This document shows positions 1-8,951 of a stretch of 64,000 bases of DNA, one piece after another. Within the stretch, counting starts at the first letter, position 1, and every line of letters starts with the position of its first letter. Under the pieces are notes generated by a model. That model was not told where the DNA came from. It was given only the letters and a program-made list of their open reading frames with translations, and ran no database searches. Made by a program: the position numbers and the translations under genes. The stretch comes from CAMFLJ01 sp965279255 (GTDB lineage Bacteria; Actinomycetota; Acidimicrobiia; Acidimicrobiales; Acidimicrobilacustridaceae), in contig OZ257146.1 in assembly GCA_965279255.1 (NCBI GenBank), positions 992,001 to 1,056,000 on the forward strand, written 5' to 3'.

Positions 1-1
1 C

Positions 2-160
2 TCCGACCGCGTCGCCCGCAAGCTCAGCCGGGTCGACCCCTCCGACGAGATCGAGGTGGTCTCGCCGTTGGCTCTCCCCCAGGCGTCGTCGGCCGACCGC
101 AACCGCTCCCGTCGCCGTAGCCGCAGCAGCGGTGCCCGCCGCGACCGCAGAGCGGGCTGA
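2..160 (+). CDS. C-terminal fragment of an unrecognised protein
   Basis: Only the last 52 codons lie in the window; the frame is open from base 2 to a TGA at 158-160. The visible part has a short mixed region (KLSRVDPSDEIEVVSPLALP) and then an Arg/Ser-rich basic tail. Such a tail could contact nucleic acid, but no family can be named from it. The next gene starts two bases downstream, so the two are probably cotranscribed. Its identity needs the upstream sequence. Confidence 0.5.
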   Translation, partial: SDRVARKLSRVDPSDEIEVVSPLALPQASSADRNRSRRRSRSSGARRDRRAG

Positions 161-162
161 CG

Positions 163-447
163 GTGTTCAAACGCACGCGCTGGTTCGCCGTCGGCGTCAC
201 CGTCGGAGCGGCCGGCACGGTGGTCGGCTACCTGCGGGCCCGCGAGGTCGCCCGCCGCCACCTCCCCGAGTCGGTGCAGGACGCCGCCGGTCGGGCCGCG
301 GTGCGGGCCGAGGACGAGGTCCGCATCCTCGCCGAGCGGGCCGGCGACGCCGTCGACGACTGGCGTCAGACCGCGGCCGAGACCAGGCGGACCCGGCGCG
401 ACGCCGAGGCACTCCTGCGGCGCCAGCTCGAGCGCTCCGGCCTGTAG
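163..447 (+). CDS. Small alaS-associated membrane-anchored protein (DUF6167-like)
   Basis: A 94-residue protein starting at GTG 163, two bases after the preceding stop. Residues 1-25 (MFKRTRWFAVGVTVGAAGTVVGYL) form a positively charged cap and one hydrophobic helix. The rest is a charged, probably helical region rich in Arg, Glu and Ala. Actinobacteria commonly carry a small protein of this shape (DUF6167) just upstream of alaS, and the start and length fit. I infer a single-pass inner-membrane protein with a cytoplasmic coiled-coil-like tail. Its function is unknown. Confidence 0.6.
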   Translation: MFKRTRWFAVGVTVGAAGTVVGYLRAREVARRHLPESVQDAAGRAAVRAEDEVRILAERAGDAVDDWRQTAAETRRTRRDAEALLRRQLERSGL

Positions 448-472
448 GCCGAGGCGACGACCCGGAGCGGCG

Positions 473-1717
473 TCAGACGTTCCGGGAGATCAGGGCCTGG
501 ATGTAGAGGCGCCAGTCGACGTCGTCGAGGGGCCCGGCCATCGACGACACCAGGGCGATGCCGTGATCGATGGCGCGGCCGCCCGACGGGGCCAGCACGG
601 CCTCCTCGGCGGACAGGCCGGCCGCCTCGAGTCGGGCCTGCAGGTCGTTGGTGTGGCTGGTGAGCACCCGCCCGAGGGCCTCGTCGACGCCGGGCTGGTG
701 CGCCGCCGCGAGGTAGAGCTCGACCTTCAGCCGCTGGAGGCGCTGGGCATCGGGCAGCACGTAGCCCCCGAGCAGGGAGCCGGACAGGTCGGCGAGGCGG
801 TCCTCGGCGATGAGGTCGCCGTCGCGCTCGGCGATGGTGACGTAGAGCGTCTCGAGGAGGACCTCCACGAGCTCGGCGATCATGTCGTCCTTGCGCTCGT
901 AGTACTCGTAGATCACGCCGGTCGAGTAGCCGGCCCGGCGGGCGATGCGCGAGACCGTGGCCCGCTCGAAGCCGGTGCGGGCCACCACCGAGGCGGCCGA
1001 CTGGAGCACGACGTCGCGGACGGGCTCGCCGGTGTCGGGAGTGGGCTCGGGGACGGGGATCGGCTCGCCGGCCTTGCGTGAGCGGGTGCGGTCGTGGGCG
1101 AGCCCGGTCGAGCCGACCACGAGCATCCACCACTCGAGCGGCGGCGCAGCCGAGGGGAGCGACAGCAGCCCGATGCCCCACGCCAGCGACAGCTGGCCGA
1201 GCACCTGGGCCCGCCGCCGGGGGCTGGCCTCGGCGGTGGCACCGGCGGCGGCGATGATGGTCTCGACGTCGGGGCGGACGACCTCCTCGAGCTCCTCGAC
1301 CCGGGGAGCGACCGCCAGCAGCTCGATGGCGGCCCGCAGCGCGTCGTCGGGCTCGGTGAGCGCGGCGGCGATGGCCTGGCCCTCGGCGACGGCGGCGTCG
1401 TCGACCTCCGGGGTGTCGAGCAGGGCGATCGCCCGCTCGGAGATGCTGCGCAGGGCGGGCGACGCCTGCTCGGTCCAGATCCACACCGCCAGCTCGGCCA
1501 CGTTCTCGAAGCGGCCGTAGAGAGCGCCGGTGCTGTTGAGCCCGGCGGCCCGGGCCACGTGGCTCATGCCGAGCCCGTCGTAGCCGTCGGATCGCAGCAC
1601 CGCGAGCGCCGCGGCCAGGATGCGGGCGTCGTTGGCCACCGCGCGGTCGCTGCGTCGCCGTCGGCGGGGCGCTGCAGGCCGGATGGGCGCGTCAGAAGAG
1701 GATCGGGTCGCCGTCAC
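473..1717 (-). CDS. TetR-family regulator with two DNA-binding domains
   Basis: About 414 residues, twice the usual TetR length. Two separate TetR-type helix-turn-helix regions are visible. The first is at about residues 28-75 (MSHVARAAGLNSTGALYGRF). The second is at about 233-280 (VSRIARRAGYSTGVIYEYYE) and matches the canonical motif better. Each is followed by a helical segment of the size expected for a ligand or dimerisation domain. The gene is divergent from alaS. I chose GTG 1717 because a TACCAT -10 box lies exactly 7 bases upstream; an ATG at 1726 overlaps that box and is the alternative. Ligand and targets are unknown. Confidence 0.8.
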   Translation of the reverse strand: MTATRSSSDAPIRPAAPRRRRRSDRAVANDARILAAALAVLRSDGYDGLGMSHVARAAGLNSTGALYGRFENVAELAVWIWTEQASPALRSISERAIALLDTPEVDDAAVAEGQAIAAALTEPDDALRAAIELLAVAPRVEELEEVVRPDVETIIAAAGATAEASPRRRAQVLGQLSLAWGIGLLSLPSAAPPLEWWMLVVGSTGLAHDRTRSRKAGEPIPVPEPTPDTGEPVRDVVLQSAASVVARTGFERATVSRIARRAGYSTGVIYEYYERKDDMIAELVEVLLETLYVTIAERDGDLIAEDRLADLSGSLLGGYVLPDAQRLQRLKVELYLAAAHQPGVDEALGRVLTSHTNDLQARLEAAGLSAEEAVLAPSGGRAIDHGIALVSSMAGPLDDVDWRLYIQALISRNV

Positions 1718-1724
1718 GACATCC

Positions 1725-1730
1725 ATGGTA
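1725..1730 (-). promoter_or_regulatory. Predicted -10 box of the TetR gene (leaderless)
   Basis: Minus-strand TACCAT ends 7 bases before the GTG at 1717, so transcription should begin at or next to the start codon. No clear -35 is visible. Confidence 0.45.
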
Positions 1731-1889
1731 GGCCCGCCGCGTCGGCACCCTTCGCGGGGCGATCCGGCCTGCGCCCGCCGCTCGAAATCGGCGCTCGCGG
1801 AGGTCCCCCCAGGCTCGATCGGGTCCTCCTGAGCGGCGGCCGAGGGCCGTGGGCCCACAACGCCCGCGGGAGCTGTCGGCGGCAGTCGT

Positions 1890-1895
1890 TAGGCT
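1890..1895 (+). promoter_or_regulatory. Predicted -10 box of alaS
   Basis: TAGGCT lies 10 bases before the alaS ATG, predicting a 5' leader of only a few bases. The tetR-alaS interval (1718-1905) otherwise holds a 10-base palindrome, GTGGGCCCAC, at 1849-1858. I see no T-box leader. Confidence 0.4.
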
Positions 1896-1905
1896 GCTCC
1901 GCACC

Positions 1906-4479
1906 ATGAGCCCCATGACCGCCACCGAGCTCCGTCGAGCCTTCCTCAGCTTCTTCGAGGAGCGAGGTCACACGGTCGTTCCGTCGGCCAGCCTCATCCC
2001 GCACGACCCCGACCTGCTCTTCACCGTCGCCGGCATGGTGCCGTTCAAGCCCTACTTCCTCGGGGAGCAGCAGCCGCCCTTCCCCCGGGCCACCACCGTG
2101 CAGAAGTGCGTCCGCGCCGGCGGCAAGGACTCCGACCTCGAGGAGGTCGGCCGCGACGCCCGCCACCTGAGCTTCTTCGAGATGCTGGGCAACTTCAGCT
2201 TCGGCGACTACTTCAAGCACGAAGCCATCCCGATGGCCTGGGACATGGTCACCAACCTGTTCGGCATCGACCCCGACGTGCTCTGGGTGACCTGCCACGT
2301 CACCGACGACGAAGCCGCCGAGATCTGGCGCGACGAGGTCGGCGTCGACCCGGCCCGCATCCAGCGCCTCGACGCCGACAACTGGTGGGGCCCGCCCGGT
2401 GGCCCTCCCGGCCCGTGCGGCCCCTGCTCGGAGATCTACGTCGACAAGGGCGCGGCCTACGGCCCCGAGGGCGGCCCCGCGGTGGGCGGCGACGAGCGGT
2501 TCCTCGAGATCTGGAACCTCGTCTTCATGCAGTTCGCCCGCGACGTCGACGGCACCGACACCGAGCTCCCGAAGAAGAACATCGACACCGGTGCCGGCCT
2601 CGAGCGCATCCTCGGTGTGCTGCAGGGGGTCGACTCCGTCTTCGACACCGACGTGCTGAAGCCGCTCGTCGAGACCGCCGAGCGCGTCACCGACACCCGC
2701 ATCGGCGCCGGTGAGCGCTCCGACATCTCGCTGCGCATCCTGGCCGAGCACGCCCGCACCATGAGCTTCCTGGTGAGCGATGGCGTGTTCCCCTCGAACG
2801 AGGGCCGCGGCTACGTGCTGCGCCGAATCATCCGGCGTGCCGTGCGCGAGGCCTACCTGCTCGAGGTCGCCGACCTCGTCACCCCCGAGCTCGTCGACGC
2901 AACCGTCGAGATCATGGGCGAGAGCTACCCCGACCTCGTGAAGCACCACGACTTCGTGCGCAACGTGGTCGCCCGCGAGGAGGAGCGCTTCCGCGCCACG
3001 CTGCGCTCGGGCACCAACCTGCTCGACACCGAGCTCGACAAGCTCCCCGAGGGCGGTCGCATCGGCGGGTCGGTGGCGTTCCTGCTCCACGACACCCACG
3101 GCTTCCCGCTCGAGCTCACCCGCGAGATCGGCCTCGAGCGCGGGCACGACGTCGACCAGGCCGGCTTCGACACCGAGATGGCCGAGCAGCGCCGCCGGGC
3201 GAAGGACGCCCGCAAGAGCGGCGGGGGAGAGGCCGACGAGCTCTACGCCGAGCTCTCCGAGCAGTTCGGCCCCACCGAGTTCGTGGGCGCCGACCGCGAC
3301 GACGTCGAGGCGGTCGTCATCGGACTCACCGACGACTCCGTCGTCCTCGACCGCACCACCTTCTACGCCGAGTCCGGCGGACAGGTCGGCGACACCGGCT
3401 GGATCACCTCCGACACCGGCCGGGCCGAGGTCCTCGACACCGTCTACGGCGCCCCCGGCATCGTGCGCCACAAGATCGGCCCGATCGAGGGCGAGCTCGA
3501 GGTCGGCCAGAGCGTGCAGGCCGCCATCGACGGCGAGCGCCGGGCCGCCATCCGCCGCAACCACACCGCCACCCACCTCCTGCACTGGGCCCTGCGCGAG
3601 GTCCTCGGCAACCACGTGAAGCAGCAGGGCTCGCTGGTCACCCCCGAGCGCCTCCGGTTCGACTTCAGCCACTACGAGGCCGTCACCGACGACGAGATCC
3701 GCCAGATCGAGGACCTCGTCGCCCACGACGTGCTCGCCAACCCGCCGGCACGCCACTTCGAGACCACCAAGGACGAAGCCGAGAAGCTCGGCGCCATCGC
3801 CTTCTTCGGCGACAAGTACGGCGACGTCGTGAAGGTGCTCGAGGCCGGCCCCCACTCCACCGAGCTGTGCGGCGGCACCCACGTGAAGGCCCTCGGCGAC
3901 ATCGGCCCGGTCAAGATCCTCAGCGAGGCCTCGATCGGTTCGAACATCCGCCGCATGGAGGCGGTCTCCGGCACGGGCCCGCTCGAGCGGCTCCGGGCCG
4001 ACGAGGCCCGCATCCGCGCCGCCGCCGAGGTGCTGGGCGTGGCCACCGACGAGCTCGTCGACGCCGTCGAGCGCCGCGTCGCCGAGGCCAAGGAGCTGCG
4101 GGCCCGGGTCCGCGACCTCGAGCGCCAGGCCGCGGCCGGTGCCTCGGGCGACCTCGCCGCCCAGGCCGTCGACGGCATCGTCGTGGCCCGGGTCGACGGC
4201 CTCGACCGCGACGGCGTCCGCGACCTCGCCGTCGCCGTGCGCGACCAGCCCGGCATCAAGGCCGTCGTGCTCGGCAGCGCGCCGGAGTCCGGTGGCGTGG
4301 CGCTCGTCGCCGCCGTCACGCCCGACAGCGGTCTCAACGCCTCCGAGCTCATCGCCGACGCAGCCAAGGCCGTCAAGGGCGGCGGCGGCAAGAGCGCCGA
4401 CCTCGCCGTCGCGGGCGGCAAGGAGCCGGCCGCCCTCGACGACGCCCTCGCCCTGGCCCGCGCCGCGGCCGGACTCTGA
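1906..4479 (+). CDS. alaS: Alanyl-tRNA synthetase
   Basis: 857 residues, normal for the family. It charges tRNA-Ala in the cytoplasm. The N-terminal class II catalytic core is evident (FLSFFEERGHTVVPSASLIP; LSFFEMLGNFSFGDYFK). The editing domain has the HTATH metal motif at residues 553-557 and a CGGTHV motif beginning at Cys655. The C-terminal region is Gly/Ala-rich (GGGGKSADLAVAGGK), as in the tRNA-binding C-Ala domain. The start is ATG 1906, with a -10 box 10 bases upstream; ATG 1915 is a close alternative. ruvX follows after 4 bases and mltG after that, the usual actinobacterial order. Confidence 0.98.
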   Translation: MSPMTATELRRAFLSFFEERGHTVVPSASLIPHDPDLLFTVAGMVPFKPYFLGEQQPPFPRATTVQKCVRAGGKDSDLEEVGRDARHLSFFEMLGNFSFGDYFKHEAIPMAWDMVTNLFGIDPDVLWVTCHVTDDEAAEIWRDEVGVDPARIQRLDADNWWGPPGGPPGPCGPCSEIYVDKGAAYGPEGGPAVGGDERFLEIWNLVFMQFARDVDGTDTELPKKNIDTGAGLERILGVLQGVDSVFDTDVLKPLVETAERVTDTRIGAGERSDISLRILAEHARTMSFLVSDGVFPSNEGRGYVLRRIIRRAVREAYLLEVADLVTPELVDATVEIMGESYPDLVKHHDFVRNVVAREEERFRATLRSGTNLLDTELDKLPEGGRIGGSVAFLLHDTHGFPLELTREIGLERGHDVDQAGFDTEMAEQRRRAKDARKSGGGEADELYAELSEQFGPTEFVGADRDDVEAVVIGLTDDSVVLDRTTFYAESGGQVGDTGWITSDTGRAEVLDTVYGAPGIVRHKIGPIEGELEVGQSVQAAIDGERRAAIRRNHTATHLLHWALREVLGNHVKQQGSLVTPERLRFDFSHYEAVTDDEIRQIEDLVAHDVLANPPARHFETTKDEAEKLGAIAFFGDKYGDVVKVLEAGPHSTELCGGTHVKALGDIGPVKILSEASIGSNIRRMEAVSGTGPLERLRADEARIRAAAEVLGVATDELVDAVERRVAEAKELRARVRDLERQAAAGASGDLAAQAVDGIVVARVDGLDRDGVRDLAVAVRDQPGIKAVVLGSAPESGGVALVAAVTPDSGLNASELIADAAKAVKGGGGKSADLAVAGGKEPAALDDALALARAAAGL

Positions 4480-4483
4480 GGGC

Positions 4484-4939
4484 GTGCGAGCCCTCGGCAT
4501 CGACCTGGGCAGCCGCCGCATCGGCGTCGCCCTCTCCGACTCCAACGGCACGATGGCCATGCCGTACGAGACCGTCGAGCGCAGCGGCGACGTCGCCCGC
4601 GACCACCGGCGCCTGCTCGAGCTGGCCGCCGAGGCGGAGGTCGAGTGCCTGGTGATCGGGCTCCCGCTCTCGCTCGACGGCAGCCTCGGCCCGGCGGCCG
4701 AAGGCGTGCTCGCCGAGGTCGACGAGCTCCGCGCAGCCACGTCGCTGCCCGTGGAAACCTACGATGAGCGCTTGTCCACGGTGACCGCCGACCGTCTCCT
4801 CCGCGAGGGGGGCCGGAAGGGGAAGGCCCGCCGCAAGGTGGTCGACCAGACCGCCGCCGCGGTGATCCTGCAGGCGTGGCTCGACGGTCGAACCTCCCGG
4901 GGTCGACCCGATGACCGACCTCCGACCGCCGGCCACTGA
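4484..4939 (+). CDS. ruvX: Putative pre-16S rRNA nuclease / RuvX (YqgF family)
   Basis: 151 residues. RNase H-fold signature elements are visible: GIDLGSRRIGVALSD at the N-terminus, GLPLSLDG in the middle, and DERLST followed by VVDQTAAAVILQAWL near the C-terminus, which carry the conserved acidic residues. Family members mature the 16S 5' end (YqgF) and have been proposed to resolve Holliday junctions. It starts at GTG 4484, 4 bases after the alaS stop. The alaS-ruvX-mltG order is conserved and supports the call. Confidence 0.92.
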   Translation: MRALGIDLGSRRIGVALSDSNGTMAMPYETVERSGDVARDHRRLLELAAEAEVECLVIGLPLSLDGSLGPAAEGVLAEVDELRAATSLPVETYDERLSTVTADRLLREGGRKGKARRKVVDQTAAAVILQAWLDGRTSRGRPDDRPPTAGH

Positions 4940-4965
4940 CGCCACCACCCGAACGAGCGAACCGC

Positions 4966-6222
4966 GTGCCCGACCACCCCGAACAGCCCGACCCGTTCGA
5001 GATCCTCGGCCTCGACCCCGAGCCGGTGCCCGCCCGCGCCGCCGCCCCGACGGGGGGTCCGGCCCCGGCCGGCGAGCCTGAGTGGGCCGACGCCGACGGC
5101 CTCGACGTGGTCGACGACCCCGGCGACCCCGATGACGGTGAGTACGTGGCGCTGTCCGCATCGGCCGGACGCGGTGGCGGCCGCCGGTGGGGGCTCGCCC
5201 TGCTCGGCCTCCTCGTCGTGATCGTGCTCGTCGTCGGTGCCGGCGCGGTGTGGGTGAAGGGCCAAGTCGACCCGGGCTCGCCCGGCGACGAGGTCGCCCT
5301 CACCATCCCCGCCGGCAGCACCACCTCTGAGATCGCGTCGCTCCTCGCCGACAAGGGCATCATCACCAACGCCACCGTCTTCGAGTGGTGGCTCAAGTTC
5401 AACGGCGGCGGCACCTTCCAGGCCGGCGACTACGACGGCCTTCGTGCCAACTCCTCGATGGGCGAGGTCAAGAAGGTCCTCGACGCCGGGCCGGTGCCAC
5501 CGAAGCCCGTGTCGTTCCTGGTGCGGGAGGGCCTGTGGGAGTCCGAGACGCGCCAGCTCATCCTCGACACCTTCCCGGGCATGGACCCAGCCGCCCTCGA
5601 CGCCGCGCTCGACACCACCCACCCGCCGCTGCAGCCGGCCGGCTCGACCAACCTCGAGGGCTTCCTGTTCCCGGCCACCTACCAGGTGCCGCAGAGCCAG
5701 CTCTCCGACCCCCAGGCCCTGATCGACCAGATGATGGCCGCCTTCGACCGCATGGCCCAGACCACCGGCCTGACCGACGCCTCCACCACCCTGAAGGGCG
5801 AGGCGGGCAAGGTCACCCTCACGCCCTACGACGCGCTGATCGTGGCATCGATGATCGAGGCCGAGGCCAAGGTGCCCGCCGACCGCCCCAAGATCGCCCG
5901 GGTGATCTACAACCGCCTGGCCAAGGGCATGTCGCTCGGCTTCGACACGACGGTGGTGTACCTCCTGCAGGACCGCAAGGCCCCGCTCACCCAGAGCCAG
6001 CTCGACAGCGACTCGCCCTACAACACACGCAAGTTCACCGGCCTGCCGCCCACCCCGATCAACTCGCCGGGCCAGGCCGCCATCGAGGCTGCGCTCAACC
6101 CCGCCGACGGCGACTGGCTGTACTTCGTGCTCTGCGAGGAGGACGGCAGCCAGTGCTTCAGCAACAACATCAACGACTTCAACCGTGACGTGAAGGACGC
6201 CCAGGCCAGGGGCATCTTCTGA
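4966..6222 (+). CDS. mltG: Endolytic murein transglycosylase MltG
   Basis: 418 residues starting at GTG 4966. An acidic cytoplasmic N-terminus of about 70 residues precedes one transmembrane helix (about 75-96) and an extracytoplasmic YceG domain. The catalytic glutamate sits in the conserved block ASMIEAEAK at about Glu298, followed by ARVIYNRL. Known family members cleave nascent glycan strands near synthesis sites and set strand length. The stop shares its last base with the aroE ATG (TGATG), so translation is probably coupled. Confidence 0.95.
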   Translation: MPDHPEQPDPFEILGLDPEPVPARAAAPTGGPAPAGEPEWADADGLDVVDDPGDPDDGEYVALSASAGRGGGRRWGLALLGLLVVIVLVVGAGAVWVKGQVDPGSPGDEVALTIPAGSTTSEIASLLADKGIITNATVFEWWLKFNGGGTFQAGDYDGLRANSSMGEVKKVLDAGPVPPKPVSFLVREGLWESETRQLILDTFPGMDPAALDAALDTTHPPLQPAGSTNLEGFLFPATYQVPQSQLSDPQALIDQMMAAFDRMAQTTGLTDASTTLKGEAGKVTLTPYDALIVASMIEAEAKVPADRPKIARVIYNRLAKGMSLGFDTTVVYLLQDRKAPLTQSQLDSDSPYNTRKFTGLPPTPINSPGQAAIEAALNPADGDWLYFVLCEEDGSQCFSNNINDFNRDVKDAQARGIF

Positions 6223-7064
6223 TGGCCGCGCCCACCGGGGGCACGCGGCTCGCGGCCGTCATCGGTTCCCCGGTCAGGCACTCCCTCTCGCCGGTCCTGC
6301 ACAACGCCGCCTTCGAGGCCGTCGGGCTCGACTGGGTCTACGTCGCCCTCGAGGTCGCCGAGGGCCGGGTGCCGGAGGCCCTCGCCGGCATGAGGGCCCT
6401 GGGCATCGGTGGCCTGTCGGTCACCATGCCCCACAAGGAGGCCGTGGCCGAGGCCTGCGACCGGCTCAGCCCCGATGCCGAGGCCCTCGGCGCGGTCAAC
6501 TGCGTCGTGCCCGACGGCGACGCGCTCGTCGGCCACAACACCGACGGCGCCGGGTTCGTCGGCGCGCTCGGGGCCGACGGCATCGACCCCGCCGGCATGG
6601 CGTGCGTGGTGCTCGGCGCCGGGGGAGCGGCACGGGCCGTGGCCCTCTCGCTCGTGCGGGCCGGAGCCGCCGAGGTGGCCGTGGTGAACCGCACCGCGGC
6701 CCGGGCCGAGCAGGCCGTGGCGCTGCTCGGTGGCGCGGGCCGCGTCGTCGACGCCTCGGCTGCAGCCGACGCGGTGGCCGCCGCCGGCCTCGTCGTGAAC
6801 GCCACCTCCGTGGGCATGGGCGACCCGTCGGGCGCCGACATGCCCGTCGATCCGTCCGCCCTCCACACGGGGCAGGTCGTCGCCGACATCGTCTACAGGC
6901 CCCTCGAGACCCCGTTCCTGCGCGAGGCTCGGGAGCGGGGCGCCACCGGCATCAACGGCGTCCCGATGCTCGTGCACCAGGCCGCGGTGGCCTTCGAGCT
7001 CTGGACCGGCGTGACCGCCCCTGTGGCGGCCATGACGGCGTCGGTCGCCCACTTGCTGGGCTGA
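6222..7064 (+). CDS. aroE: Shikimate dehydrogenase
   Basis: 280 residues, typical length. It reduces 3-dehydroshikimate to shikimate with NADPH. Substrate-binding motifs GSPVRHSLSPVLHN and VTMPHK, the NTDG block, the Rossmann turn LGAGGAARA and the NATSVGM block are all present. It shares one base with mltG and is the first of the shikimate genes here. The rest of the pathway (aroC, K, B, Q) resumes after two apparently unrelated genes. Confidence 0.96.
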   Translation: MAAPTGGTRLAAVIGSPVRHSLSPVLHNAAFEAVGLDWVYVALEVAEGRVPEALAGMRALGIGGLSVTMPHKEAVAEACDRLSPDAEALGAVNCVVPDGDALVGHNTDGAGFVGALGADGIDPAGMACVVLGAGGAARAVALSLVRAGAAEVAVVNRTAARAEQAVALLGGAGRVVDASAAADAVAAAGLVVNATSVGMGDPSGADMPVDPSALHTGQVVADIVYRPLETPFLREARERGATGINGVPMLVHQAAVAFELWTGVTAPVAAMTASVAHLLG

Positions 7065-7085
7065 GAACGAGAAAATGCTCCACCA

Positions 7086-7102
7086 CGGCACTCGACGTGC
7101 CG
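7086..7102. other. Short inverted repeat after aroE
   Basis: CGGCAC (7086-7091) and GTGCCG (7097-7102) form a 6-bp stem with a 5-base loop. No T-tract follows, so it is at best a weak terminator or pause site between aroE and the next gene. Confidence 0.25.
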
Positions 7103-7122
7103 ACAAACAGATGCAATAGGCG

Positions 7123-8166
7123 ATGACCGCTGACGTCATCACCGTGTTCGCGGGAGGCTCCGCCGTGGCTCTGCAGGGAAGCATCGACACCTTCGCACTC
7201 GACGACGTGCTCCGTCTCGTCGCGAGCACCGCCAAGACCGGACGACTCAGCCTCGTCGGCAGCCGGGGAGAAGGTGAGCTCGTCGTGCGCGACGGCCTCG
7301 TCCTCGACGGCGCCGTGAGCACCGACGAGCGCGTCGGCGACCTCTACGAGCTCGTCTTCGAGCTGCTGCGCTTCGACGACGGGGACTTCCAGTTCGACGC
7401 CGTCAGCATCGACGGCCTCGACGACGCCGAGCCGGTCGACGTGGAAGGCCTCATCGAAGGCGCCTCGGGGCTCCTCACCGAGTGGCGTGACATCGAGCGC
7501 GTGGTGCCGGGCCCGTGGGCCTCGGTCACCCTCGCCCCCGACGCACCCGGTGGCACCGTGAAGATCGAGCCCGCCCAGTGGCGCCTCATCGCCTCCGTCG
7601 GCAACGGTGCCGCGGTCGGTGAGCTCTCCGAGCGCCTCGACGCCAGCCACCTCGCCATCGGGCGCCTGCTGCGCTCCCTGATCGACGCCGGCCTGATCAA
7701 CGTCTCCGACGCCCCGATCGTCGCCGAGGTCCCGGCTCCGCCCGTCGCCGAGCCGGTCGCGATCGCCGAGCCGGTCGTCGAGGAGACCACCTCGTTCGCC
7801 CCGTTCAGCAGCGAGCCCGACATCTGGGCCGACCAGCCCGAGTCGGTCAACGGCAACGGCGCCAGCGGCAACGGCCATGGCTCGGTCGACCACGACGTGC
7901 TCTTCGACAGCGTCCCCGAGACCTCCGCCGTGTCGGTCGTCGACGTGGCCGAGCGCGACGAGTGGGTCGAGGCCCCGATGGTCGACGCCGCCGAGTTCGC
8001 CCGCCGCCTCGCCGAGCTCCCGCCGCGCGCCGCCAAGGCCGTGGCCGCCGCGGCCCGGGCCACCAGCGTCGAGGAGCGCCAGGCCGCCCTCGCCGAGCTC
8101 GACGGCACCGGCGAAGAGATCGACCACGAGGTGCTGCTCCAGCTCCTCGGCCCGGTCGACGGCTGA
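7123..8166 (+). CDS. DUF4388 domain protein of unknown function
   Basis: 347 residues from ATG 7123. The N-terminal 100 or so residues match the DUF4388 pattern (LQGSIDTFALDDVLRLVAST, then GELVVRDGLVLDGAVS). A helical central part follows, containing RLIASVGNGAAVGELSERL and a winged-helix-like DASHLAIGRLLRSLIDAGLI. The C-terminal third is acidic and proline/valine-rich with NGNGASGNGHGS low complexity. DUF4388 is known from signalling and gliding or pilus regulators. The prepilin peptidase gene directly downstream makes a role in surface appendage control plausible, but that is inference. Confidence 0.75.
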   Translation: MTADVITVFAGGSAVALQGSIDTFALDDVLRLVASTAKTGRLSLVGSRGEGELVVRDGLVLDGAVSTDERVGDLYELVFELLRFDDGDFQFDAVSIDGLDDAEPVDVEGLIEGASGLLTEWRDIERVVPGPWASVTLAPDAPGGTVKIEPAQWRLIASVGNGAAVGELSERLDASHLAIGRLLRSLIDAGLINVSDAPIVAEVPAPPVAEPVAIAEPVVEETTSFAPFSSEPDIWADQPESVNGNGASGNGHGSVDHDVLFDSVPETSAVSVVDVAERDEWVEAPMVDAAEFARRLAELPPRAAKAVAAAARATSVEERQAALAELDGTGEEIDHEVLLQLLGPVDG

Positions 8167-8215
8167 TCGACCTGTCGCACCGATCGACACCTCGGGGCCA
8201 CTACGGTCGGCGCCC

Positions 8216-8902
8216 GTGATCGCCCGACTGGTCGTCTGTGCCGTCCTCGCCCTGCCCGCCGGCTGGTTCGCCGGCGTGCTGGCCGACCGCATCCCCGACC
8301 GACAGCCCCTCTTCTCGCCCCTGAAGCCGGTCCACCTCGGTGGCCGCGACCTCCTGCTGCACGTCGGCATCATCGGGCTGTTCCTCGCCGCCGGCTGGCG
8401 CTTCTCGGAGGCGTCGTGGTCGGCGATGCTCGCCTACTGCGCGCTGTTCGGCACCCTCGCGGCGCTCAGCGCCATCGACATCGAGCACTACCGGCTGCCC
8501 GACCTGATCGTGCTGCCGGCCCTGGTCGTGTCGATCCCCTGGATCGCCGTCACCTCGATCGTCAACGGCGAGCCCGAGCTGATCCGCTTCGCCCTCGCCG
8601 GCGGGGCCATCTACTTCGGGTTCCTGTTCATCGCCCACCTGATCTCGCCCCGGGGCATGGGCTTCGGCGACGTGAAGCTGGCGGCGGTCATGGGTCTCTT
8701 CGTCGGCTGGCTGGGCACGACCTACGTCGATGCGCTGGCCCTCGTCCTGTGGGCGATGCTCATCGGCTTCGCCTCGGGCTCGGTGTTCGGCTTCGCCGTG
8801 CTGCTGCGCCGCAAGCGCAACCGGCCCTTCCCGTTCGGCCCCTTCCTGGCCCTCGGCACGGTGGCGGCGGTCCTGCTCAGCCGGGGCCTGGTCACGGGCT
8901 GA
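8216..8902 (+). CDS. Prepilin peptidase (A24 family), short form
   Basis: 228 residues starting at GTG 8216 (TACGGT -10-like box 8 bases upstream). It is a polytopic membrane protein with about six hydrophobic segments. The two catalytic aspartate motifs of A24 peptidases are present: SAIDIEHYRLPD, and the GxGD block in GMGFGDVKLAAVMG. The N-terminal CxxC-containing methyltransferase region of full-length PilD is not seen, so it probably only cleaves prepilin leader peptides. No pilin genes are in the window. Confidence 0.88.
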   Translation: MIARLVVCAVLALPAGWFAGVLADRIPDRQPLFSPLKPVHLGGRDLLLHVGIIGLFLAAGWRFSEASWSAMLAYCALFGTLAALSAIDIEHYRLPDLIVLPALVVSIPWIAVTSIVNGEPELIRFALAGGAIYFGFLFIAHLISPRGMGFGDVKLAAVMGLFVGWLGTTYVDALALVLWAMLIGFASGSVFGFAVLLRRKRNRPFPFGPFLALGTVAAVLLSRGLVTG

Positions 8903-8939
8903 GCCCGCAACCGTCTTCGGGGGTCACCTGGTGCCCCGG

Positions 8940-8945
8940 TAGATT
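8940..8945 (+). promoter_or_regulatory. Predicted -10 box of aroC (leaderless)
   Basis: TAGATT is followed by exactly 6 bases and then the aroC GTG at 8952. This places the transcription start on the start codon. No convincing -35 is seen. Confidence 0.5.
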
Positions 8946-8951
8946 GGTCCG

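Noticed and set aside
1849..1858. Palindrome GTGGGCCCAC between tetR and alaS
   Set aside because: It is far from both -10 boxes, is made of common GC bases, and a 10-base palindrome of this kind is expected by chance; not strong enough as an operator.
1714..4740. Open frame of about 1000 codons antisense to alaS
   Set aside because: The plus strand encodes a full alanyl-tRNA synthetase. The antisense protein is a low-complexity Gly/Val/Glu/Asp product of GC-rich codon usage, with no family motif.
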